From the NCBI GenBank assembly GCA_937894495.1, contig CALCRR010000306.1:1-5091 (forward strand): a stretch of 5,091 nucleotides of DNA, given 5' to 3'. The notes beneath the pieces are model-generated. The model was not told the origin of the DNA and ran no database searches. It saw nothing but the letters and a program-made list of their open reading frames with translations. Origin of the DNA: an uncultured Ruminococcus sp. GTDB taxonomy: Bacteria; Bacillota; Clostridia; Oscillospirales; Ruminococcaceae. The position numbers and the translations under genes were made by a program. Positions 1-4,383 of the stretch are shown piece by piece (the stretch's first letter is position 1; each line of letters begins with the position of its first letter).

Positions 1-2
1 TC

Positions 3-161
3 AAGGAAAACCTTGAAGGCTGTCGGCAGCGGTATGATGTTTACTCTGATATTGCAAAGACTTATGCAGAGATTTCACAAGGAGACTATATCTCTAAATT
101 GGTTGTGGAGGAAAAGCAGCGGCGTGAGCAAGCGGCAAAGAAAAATAAGAAAAAGCTGTAA
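3..161 (+). CDS. C-terminal fragment of a possible conjugative-element relaxase (5' end outside window)
   Basis: An open frame enters from the left edge and ends at TAA 159-161, giving 52 residues. The visible part is a charged, probably helical segment (YDVYSDIAKTYAEISQGDY, then ISKLVVEEKQRREQ) ending in a lysine-rich tail (AAKKNKKKL). No start codon or catalytic domain lies in the window. The 'YSDIAKTY..ISQGDYIS.LV' pattern and the basic tail resemble, from memory, the extreme C-termini of relaxase/mobilization proteins of Tn1549-like conjugative transposons. Those relaxases nick the transfer origin in their N-terminal domain, which would lie upstream. That assignment is inference; that this frame is coding is better supported than the family. 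The alternative frame, which opens at 13 and runs to 204, gives an arginine- and tryptophan-scattered sequence crossing the next gene's promoter, so I judge it a shadow. No terminator is visible after the stop. Confidence 0.55.
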   Translation, partial: KENLEGCRQRYDVYSDIAKTYAEISQGDYISKLVVEEKQRREQAAKKNKKKL

Positions 162-196
162 TGATCTATTGAGGGGTAGCAATTCTTTCAAATTTG

Positions 197-205
197 TGGT
201 ATAAT
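197..205 (+). promoter_or_regulatory. Extended -10 promoter of the metallophosphoesterase gene
   Basis: The sequence TGGTATAAT is a perfect extended -10 element (TG-n-TATAAT). At 17-bp spacing the -35 position (177-182, TAGCAA) matches TTGACA at only three of six positions, as is tolerated with an extended -10. Transcription would start near 211-213, leaving a leader of about 15 bases before the ATG at 228. This makes the upstream in-frame ATG at 204, which sits inside the -10 box, very unlikely to be used. Confidence 0.7.
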
Positions 206-215
206 GATAGCAAAT

Positions 216-221
216 AAGGAG
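216..221 (+). promoter_or_regulatory. Ribosome binding site deciding the start at 228
   Basis: AAGGAG lies six bases upstream of the ATG at 228, which is ideal spacing. The competing in-frame ATG at 204 has no comparable site. The site therefore fixes the metallophosphoesterase start at 228. Confidence 0.75.
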
Positions 222-227
222 ACAGCT

Positions 228-992
228 ATGAAAGATACCATTTACAATTACAATACTCCCCTGCGCATCGCCCTGCTTGCCGACCTGCATGATCGCGAGT
301 TTGGCTGGATAACCGATTCGCTGAAAACACACAATCCTGATATTATTTGCATTGCTGGTGATGTGGTGCATAGAGTCGATTTGATCACAGACGGGCCTGT
401 GATAAGTCAAACTAAATACGTCCTTCCTTTCTTGAAAGCCTGCACAGAAATCGCACCAACTTTTATGTCGCTTGGAAATCATGAGTGGACGCTGTGTGAT
501 GAGGATATTGCAATCATGTCGGAAACAGGCGTGACTATTCTCGACAACAGCTTTGTGCAGTATAAAGATGTGGTCATAGGCGGCTTGAGTTCGGCGGGAG
601 TTACATCATATAGGGAGTACCGTAAGGATAAGACCGAACGTTATCCCGAATGGAATTATGGGGATAGGCCTGATTCTACGGAGCCTGATGTCACTTGGCT
701 TGATGACTTCTGCAAGCAGAACGGATACAAGATTCTGCTGTCACATCACCCGGAGTACCGTGACCGCTATCTGAAAGATATGCCAATAGACCTAGTGCTT
801 TCGGGTCATGCGCACGGCGGGCAGATAAGGCTTTTCTGGCAAGGGCTGTTTGCGCCGGGGCAAGGTGTGTTTCCAAAATACACAAGTGGAGTTCAGGGGA
901 ATATGATTATCTCGAAGGGGATTGCCAATACGGCGGGTATGGTGCCGAGACTGTTTAATCCGAGAGAAGTCGTGTATATAAAGCCAATTTGA
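228..992 (+). CDS. Metallophosphoesterase (calcineurin-like phosphoesterase, YaeI/YkuE-like)
   Basis: The product is 254 residues. Binuclear metal-centre motifs appear in the order expected for calcineurin-like phosphoesterases: D19-x-H21 (LLADLHD), G44-D45 (IAGDVV), G83-N84-H85-E86, H173 (LLSHHP) and G193-H194-A195-H196. The fold hydrolyses phosphomono- or phosphodiesters using two metal ions. Length and motif spacing fit the short YaeI/YkuE-like group, some of which act on lipid-linked or nucleotide phosphodiesters; the substrate here cannot be told. Those relatives often have an N-terminal membrane or Tat segment, but none is visible, so a cytoplasmic protein is likely. The start at 228 is chosen over the in-frame ATG at 204 because of an ideal AAGGAG and because 204 lies within the -10 box. 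The gene seems monocistronic: a new promoter begins 31 bp after its stop. I see no convincing terminator behind it. Its GC content is clearly higher than that of the genes at the right end. Confidence 0.92.
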   Translation: MKDTIYNYNTPLRIALLADLHDREFGWITDSLKTHNPDIICIAGDVVHRVDLITDGPVISQTKYVLPFLKACTEIAPTFMSLGNHEWTLCDEDIAIMSETGVTILDNSFVQYKDVVIGGLSSAGVTSYREYRKDKTERYPEWNYGDRPDSTEPDVTWLDDFCKQNGYKILLSHHPEYRDRYLKDMPIDLVLSGHAHGGQIRLFWQGLFAPGQGVFPKYTSGVQGNMIISKGIANTAGMVPRLFNPREVVYIKPI

Positions 993-1022
993 CGGATTAT
1001 TCCCGACTTTTTCACTTACCCC

Positions 1023-1051
1023 TTGCCTTTCCTGTAATTTTAGTGTATAAT
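1023..1051 (+). promoter_or_regulatory. Sigma-A type promoter of the AAA/PD-(D/E)XK gene
   Basis: A -35 element TTGCCT (1023-1028, four of six matches to TTGACA) is separated by 17 bp from a perfect -10 TATAAT (1046-1051). Transcription would start near 1058, about 36 bases before the ATG at 1094. The promoter lies downstream of the in-frame ATG at 989, so a protein starting at 989 could not be made from this transcript. Confidence 0.75.
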
Positions 1052-1081
1052 AGATATATAGAAGCACAAGTAACCTACCGT

Positions 1082-1090
1082 GGAGGTGAT
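1082..1090 (+). promoter_or_regulatory. Strong ribosome binding site deciding the start at 1094
   Basis: GGAGGTGAT is an uninterrupted complement of the 3' end of 16S rRNA, with seven bases between GGAGG and the ATG at 1094. It selects that ATG over the open frame's earlier ATG at 989. Confidence 0.85.
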
Positions 1091-1093
1091 CTT

Positions 1094-2668
1094 ATGGGAA
1101 AAAACTTAAATCCCGGCAATTCTGCATTTGCCGAATCAGTAAAATCCGATTATGTCGATAAAACAGGTATGATCGCATTGATAAATAGTACCATCGGGAC
1201 AAACAAAAAACTTACTTGTATTAGCAGACCACGCCGTTTTGGAAAATCGTATGCTGCACAAATGCTGTGTGCCTATTATGACTATACCTGCGATTCTCAC
1301 CAGATATTTGACAAGTACAAGATCAGTAAAGATCCATCATACGAATCACATATCAATAAATATCAAGTAATATGTCTTGATATGACACAGCTCATGAAAG
1401 AATCTCAGGGCATTCCTGTCGATGAATATATTACGAACAGAATAAAAGCAGAATTAAAGGCCGCATATCCTGAATTAGTTATTGATTCATCATTCAGCAC
1501 TACACTATTAAATGCAGTTGAATATTTAAACAGGAAATTTGTTATCATAATTGATGAATGGGATGCTCCCATAAGAGAAAACGCCAAAACTGCTAAACCA
1601 TATCTTGAATTTCTGAGATCGCTTTTCAAAAGCATTACATCTACCGCAAAAACATTTGCCGCCGCATATATGACAGGAATCCTTCCTATCAAAAAAGACG
1701 GTTCACAGTCAGCAATATCCGATTTCAGAGAGTATCCGATAATAAACCCCGGCAGATTTGCAGAATATACCGGATTTACGGAGCAGGAAGTTAAGACGCT
1801 TTGCGAAAAGCATGATATGAATTTTGAGGATGTCAAGCATTGGTATGACGGATACTCATTCCCGAAGGTCGCTTCGATCTACAATCCGTACTCCGTTATG
1901 ATGGCAATGGACAGCGGTGAGATAGAATCCTACTGGAAACAGACCTCTGCCGCAGAAAATCTTATCACATACATTGATATAGAACTGCATAATACCAAAA
2001 GTGAGCTGCAAGCAAAAATTCTGAAACTGATCGCAGGCGAACATTTAGAGGTAGATGTAAGCGGGTTCAACAATGATTTTCAGACGTTCAATTCCGATGA
2101 TGATGTGCTGACCCTGCTGATTCATCTAGGTTATCTTGCATATGATAAAACAACAAAGCGTGTTCGCATACCAAATGAGGAAATCAGACAGGAGTTTGAT
2201 AAGCTGCTAAAAAACAACAAGCCGTCAAAGCTCACAGAACTGATAACTCGCTCTGAAAAGCTGTTAGCCGATACCTTTGCAGGTAATGGTGACGCAGTTG
2301 CCGAGGCAATAAAAAACGTCAGAGCAACAAATTATGCTCCGACATTTTACAACAATGAGCAGTCGCTGAGATATGCTGTAAAGTTTGCATATATCGTTTG
2401 TATCGACAAATACATGAAGGTCGAGGAGCTTGCAAGCGGCAAGGGACTGGCTGACGTTGTATATATTCCGAAAAGTGATACGGCGCTGCCTGCTTTGGTG
2501 ATCGAACTGAAATGGGAAGAAAACGCTGATAATGCGATAGATCAGATAAAGAAAAAAGACTATCCTGCGGTATTGAAAGATTATTTCGGTGAGATCATTC
2601 TTGTTGGTATCAACTATGACAGCAATACCAATGAGCACACTTGTAAGATTGAACGGATAATTAAATAG
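1094..2668 (+). CDS. AAA-ATPase-like protein with C-terminal PD-(D/E)XK nuclease-type domain (DUF1703-like)
   Basis: The product is 524 residues, typical for this family (from memory, AAA-ATPase_like PF09820 plus PDDEXK PF08011), which is abundant and often multi-copy in gut Bacteroidota and Clostridia. The N-terminus has the family signature YVDKT (20-24), then a Walker A-like loop SRPRRFGKS (44-52) and a Walker B-type strand FVIIIDEWDAP (149-159; D154, E155). Further family motifs are MTGILPI (193-199), the stretch W250-YDGY with YNPYSV (263-268), and a C-terminal nuclease-like core: D454 in GLADVVYIP, E471 and K473 in VIELKW, and QIKKKDY (484-490). All three D...ExK residues are present, so nuclease activity is possible. 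Its biological role is unknown; defence, addiction or mobile-element functions have been suggested for such proteins, but nothing here proves one. It has its own promoter and a strong ribosome binding site and is followed immediately by a stem-loop, so it is a single-gene unit. The frame is intact. Confidence 0.9.
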   Translation: MGKNLNPGNSAFAESVKSDYVDKTGMIALINSTIGTNKKLTCISRPRRFGKSYAAQMLCAYYDYTCDSHQIFDKYKISKDPSYESHINKYQVICLDMTQLMKESQGIPVDEYITNRIKAELKAAYPELVIDSSFSTTLLNAVEYLNRKFVIIIDEWDAPIRENAKTAKPYLEFLRSLFKSITSTAKTFAAAYMTGILPIKKDGSQSAISDFREYPIINPGRFAEYTGFTEQEVKTLCEKHDMNFEDVKHWYDGYSFPKVASIYNPYSVMMAMDSGEIESYWKQTSAAENLITYIDIELHNTKSELQAKILKLIAGEHLEVDVSGFNNDFQTFNSDDDVLTLLIHLGYLAYDKTTKRVRIPNEEIRQEFDKLLKNNKPSKLTELITRSEKLLADTFAGNGDAVAEAIKNVRATNYAPTFYNNEQSLRYAVKFAYIVCIDKYMKVEELASGKGLADVVYIPKSDTALPALVIELKWEENADNAIDQIKKKDYPAVLKDYFGEIILVGINYDSNTNEHTCKIERIIK

Positions 2669-2669
2669 T

Positions 2670-2705
2670 AAAAAAGAGGGCGATTCCAACTCGGAATCGC
2701 CCTCT
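2670..2705 (-). terminator. Rho-independent terminator, mainly for the convergent minus-strand gene
   Basis: A perfect 13-bp GC-rich stem (2675-2687 with 2693-2705, loop AACTC) is present. On the minus strand it is followed by six U residues (A-run 2670-2675), the classic intrinsic-terminator layout. On the plus strand, where it begins seven bases after the AAA gene stop, the A-run precedes the stem and only GCAATTATAA follows, so it should terminate less efficiently in that direction. It closes off both convergent genes. Confidence 0.88.
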
Positions 2706-2753
2706 GCAATTATAAACATATGTTCGTTCGAGGTGCTTTTCGCTCACACCCGC

Positions 2754-2900
2754 TGCAATCTTGGATTTTTTGCATTCTTGGTGCTCAAATGTGCATGTTT
2801 TCGGAATTTTCTATAAATGCAACATTGCAAAAATCGCCTGATTTTATATCATTTTTTAGGCTCAAAATTGCAATCTTAAAAGGTCATTTTGCAATTCTTA
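2754..2900. repeat. Short direct repeats TGCAWTCTT in the non-coding 3' region
   Basis: Near-identical words recur in the region between the two convergent genes: TGCAATCTTGG (2754-2764), TGCATTCTTGG (2771-2781), TTGCAATCTTA (2868-2878) and TTGCAATTCTTA (2889-2900). The last overlaps the stop codon of the minus-strand gene. The first two are 17 bp apart and share ten of eleven bases. On the minus strand this is the 3' untranslated region, about 190 bases long, between that gene's stop and its terminator. Function is unknown; AT-rich DNA yields chance repeats, so confidence is limited. Confidence 0.35.
2824..2874. repeat. Nested inverted repeat (possible stem-loop) in the intergenic region
   Basis: Outer arms ATTGCAA (2824-2830) and TTGCAAT (2868-2874) are exact reverse complements. 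They enclose inner arms GCCTGA (2836-2841) and TTAGGC (2856-2861), which pair with one G-U wobble in plus-strand RNA. Internal loops are asymmetric and the terminal loop is AT-rich, so the structure is weak. A further AATTGCAA/TTGCAATT pair (2866-2873 with 2889-2896) overlaps it and would compete. It could be an RNA structure, a protein-binding site or chance. Confidence 0.3.
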
Positions 2901-3281
2901 CAGATCTATCTTATCGCTGATCTCGGAATTAACAACATAGTAAACTGCGCTGTCCTCGGGCTTAACATAGATGTCAACCGACTTAACAGCACCCTTTACG
3001 CTGCCCTTGTAAGATTTAGTAACATTCTTGGTGATCTCGTCAATATCGTACTCGTTACCGCCAAACTGTACCTTAACAGTTACCTTCGGCTCTGCCTTTT
3101 TAACAGGAGCTTTCTTTGCAGGCGCAGCCTTCTTTTCAGCAGTCTTGCGAGTTGTCTTTTTCTCGGCAGATTTCTTTTCTTCCACGGGCTTTACTGCTTC
3201 GACAGGTGCAGAAGTTTTCTCAACCTTTGCTTCTGCTTTTACCTCTGCTACAGACGCGGTTTCGGTTTTCTTTCTGGGCAT
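2898..3281 (-). CDS. Small lysine/alanine-rich protein, DUF6465-like
   Basis: The product is 127 residues. Residues 1-66 are low-complexity and dominated by Lys, Ala, Glu and Pro (KKAAPAKKAPVKKAEPK-type repeats, histone H1-like in composition). Residues 67-127 form a compact domain with VKVQFGGNEYDID (69-81), YKGSVKGAVKSVDIYVKPED (91-110) and AVYYVVN (112-118), ending in DKIDL. This layout, a basic disordered arm plus a 60-residue beta-rich domain with 'VYVKPE..AYYV.N', matches what I recall as DUF6465, a family of unknown function common in Ruminococcus and relatives. The basic arm suggests nucleic-acid or envelope-polymer binding, which is inference. The start is the ATG at 3281-3279, seven bases after GGAGGT. 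The upstream in-frame ATG (3296-3294) overlaps that ribosome binding site and is unlikely. The gene has a perfect consensus promoter and a terminator, so it is probably a highly expressed single-gene unit. Confidence 0.85.
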   Translation of the reverse strand: MPRKKTETASVAEVKAEAKVEKTSAPVEAVKPVEEKKSAEKKTTRKTAEKKAAPAKKAPVKKAEPKVTVKVQFGGNEYDIDEITKNVTKSYKGSVKGAVKSVDIYVKPEDSAVYYVVNSEISDKIDL

Positions 3282-3288
3282 AATGATT

Positions 3289-3294
3289 ACCTCC
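3289..3294 (-). promoter_or_regulatory. Ribosome binding site of the DUF6465-like gene
   Basis: On the minus strand GGAGGT lies seven bases upstream of the ATG at 3281-3279. Its first two bases overlap the end of an in-frame upstream ATG (3296-3294), which argues that the downstream ATG is the real start. Confidence 0.8.
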
Positions 3295-3328
3295 ATAAAA
3301 CATTAAATAGGAAATAGCTTATGCTAAT

Positions 3329-3357
3329 ATTATAGCGCATTTGTGGGGCTTTGTCAA
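3329..3357 (-). promoter_or_regulatory. Perfect consensus sigma-A promoter of the DUF6465-like gene
   Basis: Read on the minus strand: TTGACA (3357-3352), a 17-bp spacer, then TATAAT (3334-3329). Both hexamers and the spacing match the ideal exactly. Transcription would begin near 3322, giving a leader of about 40 bases. Such promoters are usually strong and constitutive unless repressed. Confidence 0.9.
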
Positions 3358-3382
3358 CTATCAACCAAACCTGTCTGATAGT
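3357..3382. repeat. Inverted repeat next to the -35 box (possible operator)
   Basis: ACTATCA (3357-3363) and TGATAGT (3376-3382) are exact 7-bp reverse complements separated by 12 bp. The left arm abuts and shares one base with the -35 element of the DUF6465-like promoter. It could bind a dimeric regulator. As minus-strand RNA it could form a stem-loop behind the upstream gene, but it lacks a U-tract, so it is not a good terminator. A chance occurrence is possible. Confidence 0.35.
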
Positions 3383-3427
3383 CAAGTTTCTTAATAGTTT
3401 TCATTTGTTATAATAAGCAATTTTTTA

Positions 3428-4360
3428 CTATTTTAGTTTTTGCCAAAGCTTATCAGCTCTCTTAAAAGTAATCGGCTTTTCTATTTTATCCTTCATTCTA
3501 TTTTTACCATTATCCGAATGATAATAATAATCTACAGACGTTATTCCGGATTGATTTATTGTTAAAAAGAGGTGTTCATCATTACAAGGTGACATGCCAA
3601 CAATCTCAAGCTTTCCTGTCATTGCTTTAAATGCATCAGCTCCAAATTCCGACTCTTTGCCTATCCATTCACCATATTTCTCAAGCCAATACCAACTCAT
3701 AATAGTATTACTATATACATGAGATAAGTCAGGAATAACATCGTGAGCCTTGCATTTTTCTGGATTATTAATCGAATAGTCACTATTTATATCATATTCA
3801 GGTGCTAATTTAGAGAACTCACCATGCAGATGATGTACATTAGTAACATATCTATCAAGATTACTATCATAATTAATAGTAAATACGTTATCGAATGAGG
3901 AAATATATTCTTTAAAATTCTTTCCATAATCAATATTGTTTATCTGACCGTCATTAAAGATGGAATCTATTATAGGCATTTGTAATCCACAATGCAATTG
4001 ATCTATAAACTTATCTGAATCTGTTGGCTTTATGAGATATTCTAATGCAAGAAAGAAATCCTCCATCCCTATGTTTTCAATCGGAGTGTCAATCTGATAT
4101 TGTTTCTTGATTCTCTCGATTTCCATAATCAGAAACAGAAAAGTTTCGGGCGGATTATGTTTACCAATATTTACAAGAACATTTTTAAGGCCTTCAAACA
4201 ATTCTATATGTTCATCAACACTTAATGGATATAATAATTCACAATACTTTCCATTTCTGATATTAGTAAACATACGCCTCATTATCGCTGAATTAGAATA
4301 ATTGTCTTTTCCCCCAAATTCAATATTAATTCCATTCCCTATCAATATATTTCTTTGCAT
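3428..4360 (-). CDS. SIR2/AbiH-like putative antiphage effector
   Basis: The product is 310 residues. Its N-terminus NILIGNGINIEFGG (4-17) is a glycine-rich nucleotide-binding strand-loop like the GNGFD motif of AbiH and the GAG motif of SIR2 folds. Mid-protein VFTINYDSNLDRY (159-171) matches the T-x-N-Y-D motif of SIR2-like proteins, with N163 as the likely catalytic Asn. HHLHGEF (176-182) supplies the His-Gly motif, and EIVGMSPCNDEH (252-263) resembles the late IxGxS...D/E-x-H segment of AbiH-like proteins. By analogy it may bind or hydrolyse NAD+ and stop growth on infection; this is inference. It could be inactive as an NADase. The start ATG (4360-4358) is the first after an in-frame TAG; the ribosome binding site is weak (AGG about 11 bases upstream). 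It begins 23 bp after the helicase-like gene's stop, so translation and transcription are probably coupled to it. It is very AT-rich (sampled 60-base stretches about 22-32% GC), unlike its neighbours. No U-tract terminator follows. Confidence 0.7.
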   Translation of the reverse strand: MQRNILIGNGINIEFGGKDNYSNSAIMRRMFTNIRNGKYCELLYPLSVDEHIELFEGLKNVLVNIGKHNPPETFLFLIMEIERIKKQYQIDTPIENIGMEDFFLALEYLIKPTDSDKFIDQLHCGLQMPIIDSIFNDGQINNIDYGKNFKEYISSFDNVFTINYDSNLDRYVTNVHHLHGEFSKLAPEYDINSDYSINNPEKCKAHDVIPDLSHVYSNTIMSWYWLEKYGEWIGKESEFGADAFKAMTGKLEIVGMSPCNDEHLFLTINQSGITSVDYYYHSDNGKNRMKDKIEKPITFKRADKLWQKLK

Positions 4361-4383
4361 ACCATCACTTACCTAACCAATTA

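Noticed and set aside
204..227. Eight-codon N-terminal extension of the metallophosphoesterase starting at ATG 204
   Set aside because: The ATG lies in the TATAAT box and has no ribosome binding site, whereas the ATG at 228 has AAGGAG at six bases.
75..482. Minus-strand open frame opposite the start of the metallophosphoesterase
   Set aside because: It is antisense to a gene with full catalytic motifs, covers that gene's promoter and has no recognisable domain.
993..1022. Possible terminator after the metallophosphoesterase (T-run near 1007)
   Set aside because: Only a three-base stem precedes the T-run, so no stable hairpin forms.
989..1093. 35-codon N-terminal extension of the AAA protein overlapping the metallophosphoesterase stop
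   Set aside because: It spans a good promoter (1023-1051) and the ribosome binding site; the family signature begins after Met 1094.
1405..1836. Minus-strand open frame within the AAA gene
   Set aside because: It is a shadow of an intact, motif-bearing plus-strand gene.
2264..2719. Minus-strand open frame opposite the nuclease domain and across the terminator
   Set aside because: It crosses the intrinsic terminator stem and lies antisense to conserved PD-(D/E)XK motifs.
2720..2920. 66-residue plus-strand open frame in the intergenic repeat region
   Set aside because: It has no ribosome binding site or promoter, low-complexity phenylalanine-rich content, and it overlaps the end of the minus-strand gene. 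If its sequence recurs in related genomes, a dispersed repeat explains it better than a gene.
3282..3296. Five-codon extension (MEVII) of the DUF6465-like protein
   Set aside because: The upstream ATG overlaps the GGAGGT site that serves the ATG at 3281-3279.
2889..3317. Plus-strand open frames (2889-3317 and 3028-3306) rich in Leu/Phe/Cys or Phe/Ser/Ala
   Set aside because: They are antisense images of the lysine/alanine-rich minus-strand gene, whose repetitive codons keep the other strand open.
3406..3414. Plus-strand extended -10 (TGTTATAAT) pointing into the SIR2/AbiH-like gene
   Set aside because: No -35 match at 16-18 bp and no plus-strand gene downstream; expected by chance in AT-rich DNA, though an antisense RNA cannot be excluded.
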